Assembly: GCA_037074765.1 (NCBI GenBank)
Contig: JBAMDO010000292.1
Span: forward strand, 1-53,752
Length of the DNA stretch: 53,752 nucleotides
Direction of reading: 5' to 3'
Source of the DNA: Mansonella perstans
Lineage: Eukaryota > Nematoda > Chromadorea > Rhabditida > Onchocercidae
Shown here: in pieces, positions 34,866-46,097 of the stretch
Numbering within the stretch: the stretch's first letter is position 1
Layout: every line of letters starts with the position of its first letter
Translations under genes and position numbers: made by a program
Notes under the pieces: model-generated
Database searches by the model: none
Seen by the model: the letters and a program-made list of their open reading frames with translations, nothing else
What the model was told of the DNA's origin: nothing

Positions 34866-37800
34866 TGTCACATTTTCTGGACAACGAATTGTGTACACTT
34901 AGTGCTGCGCAACTGAGTAAGTTTAAGTTTGAAAAAAATTTGAAATTCTAATTCGAATTTAAAGAAAGAAAATAAATTTGCTCGTTGACATTTTCAACTA
35001 ATTCTTTGTAAACGAAGCATTCTTTTAGTGTTTTGTATGTTCTCATTTAAAACTCTTCTCTATTTCATTCGTTTAAAAAGCTAAAAATACTATTTTTTTA
35101 ATAGTTCGGCACTGAATTTGCTTGCAAAGATTGTTAAATTGTTATACGAGTATGGTGCCGGAAACCGGAACTTCTCTTTCGGATTTCACAGTAAAATATA
35201 GCTGATGAAATAAATTTTTCCTATTATTAAATCTGCTTTTTATTTAAGATTTATTTCTTAATCCAACTTTAGGGCAAGAAAAGCAAAATACATCTTCTCA
35301 GTTGCTTCATGTTCAACAGCAAATTAGTGATTTAGCTTATGGAAATTATCGAATTTATGCAGATGCTGGAAGTACTACAGAGCACTGTCGTCAACTGGTC
35401 AGTTTTAAAATCGGAACATAGTTTTTTTCGCAGGTGACATGGCTTTATACTGGAAAGCTTTTTATTTAGCAGAAAACTGATCATTTCTGTCCCTTTTCCA
35501 AAATTGCCACATATTTCTCGGTAAAATGAGTCTTTTTCAGCCTTCAAATATGGCACTAAATAATAATTAGCTAATTGAGTGTTTAAAAAAAATGAAATCT
35601 ACTATCTGTATCTAGTATGTAGTTCTTTTCTGGATAAAAACTGCCTTGATGAATTCCTGTATAATGGAAAGATAATAAATACTTGAAGTAGTTGTATAAA
35701 ATTACGGAAAAAATATTGCGAAAGAAGGCAAATGAGTGAATGAATAAAAGAAAAGGCTTTATTTTCCTTGTGTTTAACTTTTTACTTATTAAAGTGTGAA
35801 ATAGTTAGTAGCCAAATGAAATGAATAATAAATTTTAAGTTTGGGAAAGCAAGCGATTTGGTTGAAGATATTGAGAAAGGGATCGAATCGATAAGGGAAT
35901 CCATGAGGCAATTTGATTCTAAGAATGATGAACTGGTACAAGAGCTTCATCATCTGCAACTTTTTGAAAGTAAAAGTTCACACTTATGGGATGTTCTAAG
36001 CTTGCCAAAGGTAAATTTCTGCAAAAACATGTTGCTTTTAAATTTACAACTACATTGAATTTATTCGAAATACATTATGAGGAATTAATTCTTAAAAATG
36101 ATTCAAAAAAATTACAGTTTAAAATTGTAGCAAATTGAAATTGCCGATTTCCAAAAATATTTAATTTCGCAGCAGCAATTGTACTGTAATACTTTTCAGT
36201 TTGCTTTAATTTTAAGACATTTGATCAAAAATCTAGATTTCAGTATGTGAACCTATGTATTCGAGCCGGCTATTATGATATGGCTTATCTGTTGACAAAT
36301 TATGGAATGCAGTTGCAAACGCATGGACTCGCTGAAAATCCTATAATTAAGGTTTTTGTGAATTTCTCACTATTTAAAATGCCATTGCAGATTGATTAAT
36401 CGGGGCTTCTTGAGAAGAGAATGCTCGAAAAAACTTTGAAATAATAATAGCGTCTAAAGTTTTTGTATATTATTTTTGCGTATCTCTGTATTTTAGGAGC
36501 CAGATGGGTCCTCTTTGTATTTTTCATTTAGATTTTATTCATTTAGGATATCGTTGAATTTGAGGTAATAAAAACTTAAATTTGCAATTTAAAGAACTTT
36601 CTGTTTGTGATTCGATAGTGAATAAAATCTAGGAGGCCTTATGAATTCAAAGTCTTGTATAGAGATGCAAAAGAGGTGAATGTTAGTAAGGAAGGGCTAT
36701 CTGTAAAAATTTTTTGTGAAATAATGTGATGATTTTGAATTTGCCAAATATTTGTAGCGAGTTGCTGATAAGCTAACTGACGCTCGATATCAATTATTGG
36801 ATGAGTTGTTCAACAAATTTGCTGGACCGATTGACCTGGCAGATAGTATTCAAATTGTGAATAATATCCGAAAGATTCCGCATTTGTCTTTGACGCAAAT
36901 GCGTATTATGATTTTGCAGTATCGTGATGTATATCTTAAAAAACGACTTTCGGAAATTGAAGTAATATTTTTTTCAAATTTGAAAGCTTTTCGATTTAAC
37001 AGTTCTTAATCAAAAATTTCATTGAAGTTTGTTATAAATTAATCCGACATGTAGTTGATGTATGTTCTAAAATAGATGGACGATTCATTTTTCATTGTTT
37101 GTTGGAAACTTTTTACCTGTAACAGTTCGTTGTTGATTTATCAAAATTTTTTGCTAATTCATGTCTGACTGTATGTTCAGTCACAGCCGGACTTCATCCT
37201 TCGAATGGTTGAGGTTTATCGTGATTGTATGTATGACACTATGGTTCTGTATTTGGCTGTTTTTCCCGAAAATGAAGTAGGCAGGCGGCAAATTGATGTG
37301 AGGTTTCTTATGTTTTTCGAAACTAACAGTAGCTTTTTTGTTATAGGAGACATTAACTTGAAATTTACTTAGAATTCAAGTTTAGGTTTCAGCTTTTTTC
37401 AAATTATTAAATTTACTGTTTTAGTCATCGATAGATCAACGATGGGATGTTTGGCAAACACCAGCTCCCTCCGTAATCCTCAGTGAATGGGCTCTTCATA
37501 ATCTGAGCGTAATGTTCAGTCACATAAAGTAAGTCAAGATTCATCTGAGCGTTATGTTCATCACATAAAGTAAGTCAAGATTCATTCTTCCAAGAAAGCA
37601 TTGTGATTTCATAACTGAGATGCACACTTATTTCAGCAATATCGGTGATGAAACGCACATTGATATTGGGTCTCTGACGAGTAAATTAATGAGTTTCGCT
37701 TTATCATTTGGTCGAATGGGAATCGATTTTCGGCCACTGATTGCAGATGTCATTGATGAATTTGTTGCTAAGAGATTCGCGATGAAAGTTCAAAGTGCAG

Positions 37801-39866
37801 CGAATAAGTCAGTTTGGTGTAAACTTAGAATTCATTTTCTGGCTGAAGAAGTTCTCGTAATTCAAACATTTTATTTTTAAATTGAGAGTTGAAATGTGCT
37901 CGTTTATTTGATTCTAATGATATTCCATTAATTGTAATATTTGAAATTAATGGAGATATTTCAGAATGTTTACAACATTGTTTTACCTTTGTTATTTTAG
38001 CGTAAAACAATGTAGAAGTATAGAAATTGATGGCGAGATACCAGATGCTTTATTTCCATCCTATACTGAAAATGGTATACAGCTATCAGCTCCTTCAGTA
38101 CTTGCGTTTTGGGATGATTTATGTGTCTATGGGAATGCCTTAATTGATGCTTTAAATGAATTGCGAAGTGGCTTATCGCCAACTCAAGTAAGTGCCGCAA
38201 TATTTTTTTTTGTTCCTAAAATTTTTGGTGAAATATTCATTTTAATAAATATTTTAAATCTTTTGTTTGATCATTTGCTCATTTCCAGATTAATACAGTT
38301 TTAAAAGAATTGACAAATTCAATGAAGATTGTTGTTTGCTGGCTATGTGACATGGAGAAAGTGGTTAAAAAAGAAGTAAGTTCCTTCAGTTTCTACAGTT
38401 TTGCAAATGTTACTTTATGTGAAGAAAGAGATTTATCTGTGGAGGAAAGAAGGGAATAATTATTTTTAATTAATAGGTTTGGAATAATTATTAGGTTTTA
38501 TTTATTTTGAAAACAAAATTGTTTCATTTTTTCAAAATTCAAATGCCGAGGAAGACTAATTATCATGCGTGGAAAGCAGCAGATTACTCTAATTAATTGA
38601 TCGCAGAGTATTTGCAAATTTTTTTTTTGAATTTTTTCAATATAATAAGTGTAATTTCAGATTATGGAAAAAGCAATTAAATTATTAGGAAGATATTTCA
38701 TACCATATATTAACGGCTGTTTGTTGACTTTATATCCATACGAAAAATGTTGTCGACCATTTTATCATACCAGCTGTACGCTAGAAATATATGTTAGTAA
38801 TTTTCTGCAATGTTAATTTAATTTTTTTTGAATTTTTCTTCCTCTTTTTTTCATTTTATATTTACAGTAGTTTTTTTTCCGCGTATTTCTGCTCTTCCTT
38901 GTTTCTCTGCTAACTTATAATTTATTTTTTTTTTTATTCTTATCTGTTTATTCTCATACATATTCTCTTGTTTTTCGTAGTGTTGATTGAATTGCAGGGT
39001 GTTTTTTTGCTTGTAGGAAAAAAGATGTGCTCTACAGATCAAGGAAATTTGTAGCGATTTTCCCAATTCAATAGTAATTGAAAAATTACTGGAAGAAGAA
39101 GCAAACTATCCAATGAATGAATACGTTAGAAATATTTTAACAATCACCAATGGAAATGCTAAAATGAGTGAAACACATGTACCTGACAACAACAATGTTT
39201 CAGAGCAGGTAATTATAACAGTCAAGAATTTGATGTTTTTCGTTTTTAATTATTAAATTACAAAGTTGTTAGAAGATTATGCGCCTAACAAGGATGGTAG
39301 TTGTATGGTTAGTTGAACCAAATGTAAGAAATGAAATGCAGAAATGAGTACGGTATTGATTTTTTTGATTACTATAGGTAGATTACAATTTTTTGATTAA
39401 ATTTTTGGTTACAACGTTTTTAACTTGGAAGTTACTAATTATAATTGCTTGACTATTTTTCCTCCTTATAATTCACTATTTTCATCACATGGTAAAGGAT
39501 GTCAGTCTATTTGAATTTGCTATGGAAGTTTTCGCGCAGCTTTTATGCTAGTCTCAAGTTCTAATTTTACATCTACAGAAATATTGTTAATAATTGCAGG
39601 AAGTTATGCTGAAATCATCGTCAAATGATGATTTAGAAGAGGTATACGTACGAGAAGATGATAATCAACATGTAGAAGAAGTAGACGCACAGAAAGATGA
39701 TAATCAACATGTAGAAGAAGTAAACGCACAGAAAAATGATAATAAACATGAAGCAGAAGATGACAATCAACATGTAGAGGAAGTAGACGCACGAAAAGAT
39801 GATAATCAACATGAAGCAGAAGATCAATTCTCAATAAACGATTCAGAAAGCAATTTAACCGCTTAG
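34865..39866 (+). CDS. COG8: Conserved oligomeric Golgi complex subunit 8
   Basis: Component of lobe B of the COG tethering complex, which holds intra-Golgi retrograde vesicles at Golgi membranes. Fourteen exons join in phase to 656 aa: 34865-34920, 35105-35154, 35273-35397, 35840-36010, 36244-36351, 36758-36961, 37181-37297, 37425-37528, 37637-37807, 38001-38187, 38289-38375, 38661-38792, 39017-39208, 39600-39866. Dor1-family marks include LAYGNYRIYADAGSTTEHCR (about 55-76), YVNLCIRAGYYDMAYLL, RKIPHLSLTQMRIMILQYRD, and the block IDIGSLTSKLMSFALSFGRM followed by GIDFRPLI. Exon 1 ends at GTTTAA for phase reasons; a better-looking donor 4 bases earlier would break the frame. Human COG8 is 612 aa; the extra length is a C-terminal acidic repeat (39655-39825). 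Confidence 0.9.
37503..37585. repeat. 42-bp tandem duplication across a COG8 5' splice site
   Basis: Units 37503-37544 and 37545-37585 (one base shorter) both contain the end of exon 8 and its CACATAAA|GTAAGT donor. Only the first donor can be used in frame: reading past it gives TAA at once. The second unit is therefore a decoy inside the intron. Confidence 0.92.
39655..39825 (+). repeat. In-frame 39-bp repeat coding the COG8 acidic tail
   Basis: About five units of a 13-residue motif close to DDNQHVEEVDAQK, two of them shortened to variants with HEAED. The tail is rich in D, E, N and H and probably disordered. It is not part of the conserved Dor1 region. Confidence 0.9.
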
Positions 39867-40071
39867 ATTTTTGTTCAAATAATTTTTTTCCGAGGGTTTC
39901 TCCAGGTCATTTTTGTTGTGCATTATGATTCCTTCAGGTGATTCTATTTATGATATATAACTTTCCCGGGAACATTTATTTGCAATTTAATAATAACTTA
40001 TGGTAATGTATATAATTATTGCTAATAGGTTGTTGCTTAGTTATGTATCTCTGAATACAATTGATGTTTCA

Positions 40072-40077
40072 AATAAA
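40072..40077 (+). terminator. Poly(A) signal, probable for COG8
   Basis: AATAAA about 205 nt after the stop codon. It is the first perfect hexamer noticed on this strand. Confidence 0.4.
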
Positions 40078-40305
40078 TTATTTGTAGAAATAATACAGAA
40101 TAAGCCGGTTGATGATCCGAGATTTTGTTCGCATCAAGTTAAATTCTTTCCTCTTCAAAACTTAAATGGCCAGTAAATGTAGTGCTTCCTAGTACAAAGG
40201 AAAATTTTAATAAACCATTAAAAAAAATTAATATTCATGAGGATCATTTCAGATATATATATACATATTTTTTTTTCAAATACTTTTGCATAATGGAACC
40301 TTCTA

Positions 40306-40610
40306 TCATCAAGAATACAGTATGGTGACAATTTATATATTTTCTGCAAAATTCTAAATCGTTATATCATGCGAATTGCAATATATCTTGTTCAGATTGA
40401 CATTTCATAAATTTCGCTTCAACAAATATTTACACTTCTTTTATCTTCAAGAATACAGTGTGGATACAGTACCTTTCCAGTAGTGTGATGACAATTTATA
40501 TAATTTCTGCAAAATTCTATATTGTTATATGTCATGCAAATTGCGATATATTTTGTTAAGATTGAGACATTCCATAAATTTTCCTTCAAAAGACATTTAT
40601 TTACACTTTA
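40306..40610. repeat. Diverged direct repeat, two units
   Basis: Units 40306-40437 and 40444-40610 share TCAAGAATACAGT, GATGACAATTTATATA / GTGACAATTTATATA, TTCTGCAAAATTCTA and the CATAAATTT..CTTCAA..ATTTACACTT end. The second unit has a 25-bp insertion near its start. Confidence 0.85.
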
Positions 40611-42200
40611 CTGTCTCATTATATCGCAAGGTTATCATTATTCGTGATTCTTTCGTTGAAGTTTTTTTTTTGGAAAAAAATTTTTGAAATCTAAAAATCG
40701 AAAAGTATCGTCTTATTTTTAACGATCATTTTATCGGTCACCATTAAAACTTGTTTCACGTGGAACGATTTATTTTTAAAATTCATATTATTGAAAATGA
40801 AATTTGAAAAAAAGGAATTTAATGATAATGGATACGTCGAAGAAGCAATCATTTGATAGCAAGATTCGTAATATCTGCAACTAACAGCCAACTAAAAGAA
40901 GCTGCTCATTAAGTAATTAATACAAGTGATTAGAAGTATGGTATTAACAAACAGTTCTTTTTTCACCCTTTATCACTTTTGCAACCATTGCAAATGCTGA
41001 TAATGTATAAAATGACTTTAATTACTTCAAATTAGCACCTTAAGTAATCAATAGTTATTGCTTATAATCATCATGATAATAAGCTGGATTTTTACTAATT
41101 ATATTATTATTAATAATAATAACGACAATAATGATAAATTCTGATAACGTTGTCAGTGAGTTAGTATATAAAAGATCAATACTATTGATTTTTATTAATA
41201 TTATTATCGTCATTAATTGATTTCTGGTCATCATTTAATTACTTAAATTGCAGTCTTTTTCTGCGATTTAATTTAACACAGTTTTTAACAATTACAAAGG
41301 ATGATTTTACCATTGATGTTGACCTATTGAAGATAATATGCAAAAAGAAAGTCAAGAAATAAAATTTCCAAAATTTAAATATTTTTTTGAAAACTTGTCT
41401 TTCATTGCAAATTTAATCGATTAATCTTTTACCTAAAAATCAAATTGAAGAAACCGTCATTCTAATTTAATAAGTTCGTACAAAATCTGCTCTTTCTATT
41501 GAACAGTAGTAATAGCAAAAAAAAAAAAACGCAACAAATATACAAAATTTAAAATAAATTTTAAAAGTGAATTGCATTACTTTCATTCCATTTACTTTTA
41601 TCAAGTAATAGTGCAAATGAACTGAGTACAAAGCAACAAAGTGTAGAAGTTTTCAATAAACAGTTTTCACTGCGAAGAAACAAACAGACATAAAATTAAC
41701 CACAACTGAATTTATTTAAATATTAACTTTGTACTGAAGTACACTTTAAGTAAGTAAAATATAACAAAATTCACCGTAAGTTATCTTCACAATTCAGTCG
41801 TTAATTTAAAATAACAATTGATACACAACAAGTTAATGACCACTCTTTCCCATTCATTGGGAGAGTACTGTCAGTTTCTGGAAAATATTTGATTGCAATA
41901 ATACAAGTTATTCATGACGCTTAAGTTATTTTCGTCCAAGTAATACTGTAAACTCTTTTTGATACAGTAAAGTTGACATTATGCAGTTCAATCAATTTGT
42001 ATTTATCGTGTGAGCAAGAATTTTATGATAATATAACAAATTCTGCATTGACTATTGAAAATATGTCATATTTCTTTATTGCATGGCACGATCATCTAAC
42101 TAACCAATTATTTTGCCCGAAATTTTAACAAGGAATAGTAATATATAAATGAAATGTGATTACCAGCTAAAAAATCATTGCTGAGCTTGAGTATTTCACA

Positions 42201-45200
42201 CTATTCTACATGAAGGAGGAGGAGGACCTGACCTACAAACAGCTGTAAAAAAGTTTTCTAAACCGCAGAAGTACAATTATAAAATCACAAATAATTTCTC
42301 ATATAATTAATATTACGATAATTCAGCTTTCCAAGTGCCCTGAAATTTGAAAATTTTAATTTGAAATCTCATTTTTAAAACAATCTACACAGACATGCAC
42401 GACATCTGTTTTAAAAATTAAAAATTGCATCATATTCATCGTGAAAAGTTAATCTCTTTATATTTCTCATTTATAGCAGCAAAAATTTCTGCAACCATTG
42501 CAGTAACGCATCTAGAAATCCTAACATTTTTTACAAAAACCGTATGACACAGAAAATAAATGAAGCAAACCTTCTTGTCCAATTTCATTTTTTCTAATTG
42601 TAGAGCAATTTGCTGCGCGCGAAAAGTTAATCTTTTCGTATTTTCCATTACTTGCTCATGAACAGACGTAGTTTTAGCGCCCATAACTACCTTTAAAACA
42701 AATAAGCTAGTACACAATAATAAGCCAATAAAAAGTATTTTTAAATAAAAATAAGGCTCATAAGAATATAATTTCAAGCAATGTCATACCTGTCCAAGTT
42801 TTGAGTCAATTTTGGCACCATCAATGCGATACGTTCTAATTAAATCAACAATCCATCTTTCTGCTTCTACCTGAAAATGATTCTCCTAAAATCATTCCGA
42901 ATTAAATTCCCTAAAATTTTCTGCATCTTTGAGCTTGTGAATTTATGCTATTCTATTCGTAAAAAAGCTTAATTTACGGAGAAAAAACTTTGAAAAAAAA
43001 GAGTGTATGTGCACACCTGCTGCATGTTAAGTCGCTCAGCAAGCATTTGTATCGAAATACATTGATGAATTCTGCAGAACATTTCAAAAATCAATAACCT
43101 GGCACTTTCTCGGAAATCTTCTAAGCATGCGGTCAAGAAAAAATCATTTGATAAAACCTGAAAGTACCACAAAAGTGCGTTCTTAGCCTTTATTTTAGCC
43201 AAAAAAATCTTATAAAACACTTGGAAGAATGAAAATCTTACAAAAAATATTGAAAAAATAACCAACATCTTCGCATTTTCTCAGTTTTTTCTGTGCGTCG
43301 TCGAAATCATATTTGATATATAGACAAGTTAAGAAATCCGTAACTGGATCCTCATAGTTATGTCGCTCCTTGAATGAAAACTGATCATTGACAAATCAAA
43401 GAAATTAAATAATCAAAAGAAAATGTTTGGAAGAAATAATAAAAAAATCATAACTGTGCATAATGGAATAATAAGATCGACATAAGCCTACCTATGCTGC
43501 AAGCAAAATTCAAATATTCAAAACAATTTATTTTTTAATCTTCAATATACGTGATGATGGGAATGCTTCAATAAAATAGCTTACAATATCGATTACTTTG
43601 ATCAAGTCTTTCAAACTGTTTTTTTGCTTTGTTTTGCTCGTCACAACTGCCACAGCCAAATATCGCAAAAGATGCGGACAAGCTATCTAAAAAATAATCA
43701 AAATATATCAATTTCACCTTATATATATATATATTTTTTTTTGTAAAACACAGTAAGACAGATAAATAGAGAAGAATAGTGACCAACAATAACATTATCA
43801 TGAATGCTATGCAATTGTAGATTACACAAAATGAAAAATATTTCTTAGAGAATTAAAAACATAGACGAACAAAACATATAAGCATCAAAGAATTACTTGT
43901 ATTGTGTTCAAATACGGCTGCTGGTTGAGGTACATTTCAACAATTTCATCACGTCCCTTCGGATAGTTGAAATAAACGAACAAAGCCCAATGCATTAACC
44001 ATGCTCGTTGCTGTACTGACTCTAATTCGGTATCAAATGGATTAAAATCAATATATGTGCGCAATTTGGTCAAATCGTCTTTAGCATGCGTCCATTCCTG
44101 AAAGAGTAGATCTTTTTTTAAAAATTATGCACTAAAAATAATTCCCATTTCTTTTTCTTCACAAATTACAATTAATGCTTCGAGAAAAAAATGAAAATGT
44201 TTATGTTAAATCAGATAAAAGAACATGACTATGCCAAAGATGCGCAATAATAACTATGCCTCAGCACCGGGTAATCATGGGTAATCATGAAACTCAGGGC
44301 AATCATGGTAATCATGGGTAATAAAAACTCAGGATAATTATTCTGAGTTGAAAAATGCTGCAAAGTTTCAACTACGCTGTTTTATTATAAAATTTTTAAC
44401 AACTATGCTGTCCATTATTTCAATGGAGATTTGTGCTACAATCATGTTCTCTATTCACAATCAGTAATGTTACTGGAGATTTTTTCAAAAATCATTGTTA
44501 GAGCTCAAGACACTTACTTGCAACAATATTTCGGAAGCCAATTTACCATACAGTGCGCACAAATAGTTTGGATTTTGTTGCGGTACAATATTACGGTAGT
44601 AATCAAGACATAAAGATGCAGCCGAATAATTACCACATTCGTATTGAAACTTAGCGTAGCGAAACAATGAATCAAGCATTTCTTCAGTGAGCTGTAAAGT
44701 AATATAGTCTTCCAGCTTCTACGAAGCATATTAAAAAAAATTATATCATCAGACTCTCCCTTCATTTTTTTTCCTTTTTTGTCTTATTCTCATCTGTTCT
44801 TTCATTTACGAATCGATCATCTAACTCTGGAAATCCAACTTTGGGCAAATATTGAAACCTTTGATTATTTCTTCCTATAATTCCACAAACCCAATTAACT
44901 CACTAATCTAAGTCTAGTATGTCTTAACTTCAGAATATCACCAATAAAAATAAGAAATTAAAAGTGTGTGGAACTTTAGTTATCATGAATAAAATTACCC
45001 CATGATTTGCAGTGACATACTCGAGAATTCGATTATTCGTCAATTCGCGACTATCCATCATTGCTTTCACTGGTTCCGATTCTAGGATTTCCACAACTGG
45101 ATCAACTTTAACTTTTAGTTTCTCACGCTGTAACATGATTTTTAAATTTGGTAAGAAATAAGATTATAAACAAGTAAAAAAAGTCTTCAAGTATATAAGC

Positions 45201-46074
45201 CCATATAAATATGACGATAAAATTACAACGATAGGGCTCCAATTATACTAATTCATTGCACAAATTTAATAATCTTGTAACGTTTAACGCTTATTTATAA
45301 GTTGTTTAAATAACATGTTCCATAAAATGAAAATCTCTATTCTAAATCTGAAATTCATAATGAAAAACAACAAATACCTGGCTGAGGATCTCAACTTTTC
45401 GTTGCTCTAACTCCTTCGGTACTTCACCTTCTGGATATGTTTCAATTACGCTATCGATCATATTTGTCTTTAGTAAAACTCGACGATGCACTTTAATCAG
45501 TGAATCATGATCATAAATCTGAAAAAGTTTTACTAACCAGTGAATTATGTAATCATAAATCTGAAAAAGTTTCACTAACAGAAAATTTATTGGGAAGAAC
45601 TGCTTTTGACAAGTCCCATACATTAATCAAGGGTAACGTTTACCGAGCTAATATATTATGATGTTCAGCATTTAAAATTTCAGCAGGTTAAAATACAATC
45701 AACATGTAAAAGTTTGGTAAGTCAAAAATAATCATTTCTCAAGTATATAAAAGGTGCATTTATCACAACAAGAATTCATTATATCAACTTTTACATGCAA
45801 ATCCCTTTTAATTCAAACTTGAATTTGTAAAGCCGGACTATGCAGAATCTCTCACAGAAATTACCTTCACATTCAAAGTAGAGCAAAAAGGGTTAAGAAA
45901 ACTGAACAGAAAGCCAAACAGAATTTCAACTACAAAAAACTTCCAAAAAAAATTAATTCAAAACATCAAAATAAATTAACTTACACTCCTTGGTTCAATG
46001 AACTCCAACAATGGTATGACTAAGTGAAGGTCAAAAAATGGAGCCATCTTTTTGGTCAAATCATATTCAGCCAT
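42201..46074 (-). CDS. eif-3.E: Eukaryotic translation initiation factor 3 subunit E
   Basis: INT6/eIF3e, a PCI-domain subunit of eIF3 that helps recruit mRNA to the 40S ribosome. Exons: 45985-46074, 45378-45518, 44999-45127, 44518-44691, 43897-44097, 43585-43686, 43267-43368, 43017-43157, 42790-42870, 42571-42690 (427 aa, all in phase), plus a short last exon. The start [20 protein letters not shown] mirrors the family's N-terminus. Other conserved blocks: [45 protein letters not shown], and, in the PCI domain, [22 protein letters not shown] and [11 protein letters not shown]. The last exon is 42201-42242 (after TTTTTTACAG, ending LLLLHVE) or 42206-42232 (after GTTTGTAG, ending RSSSSFM); both fit the phase. 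Human eIF3e is 445 aa, here about 435-440. Confidence 0.93.
44264..44338. repeat. GGGTAATCAT short tandem repeat in an eIF3E intron
   Basis: Four to five degenerate copies of GGTAATCATG, partly separated by AAACTCAGG, which also recurs. It lies in the intron between exons 4 and 5. Confidence 0.8.
45498..45579. repeat. 41-42-bp tandem duplication across an eIF3E 3' splice site
   Basis: Units 45498-45537 and 45538-45579 both contain the CTTTTTCAG|ATTTATGAT acceptor (minus strand) of exon 2. Using the outer acceptor would add exactly 42 nt ([14 protein letters not shown]), in frame and without a stop. Confidence 0.9.
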
Positions 46075-46097
46075 TTTGTTTCTATTAATGTAGAAAC
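46075..46097 (-). promoter_or_regulatory. eIF3E leader: acceptor followed by a hairpin
   Basis: On the minus strand an acceptor (GATTTTCAG) is followed by 23 nt and then the start codon. Those 23 nt are GTTTCTA, a 6-nt loop, TAGAAAC and AAA, that is a perfect 7-bp hairpin between the probable trans-splice site and AUG. Confidence 0.6.

Larger units (their letters stand above)
39867..42200. other. Intergenic region between converging COG8 and eIF3E
   Basis: Holds two 3' ends. A reverse AATAAA at 42075-42080 could serve eIF3E. An approximately 130-bp direct repeat lies at 40306-40610, and a TTATTA/TAATAA-rich patch at 41095-41215. No supported gene. Confidence 0.5.

Noticed and set aside
40691..40891. 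66-codon minus-strand frame
   Set aside because: No splice signals, no conserved motif, lies in the COG8/eIF3E 3' intergenic region.
44485..44765. Second reading frame overlapping eIF3E exon 4
   Set aside because: Shadow of the true exon; the +0 frame matches eIF3e blocks exactly.
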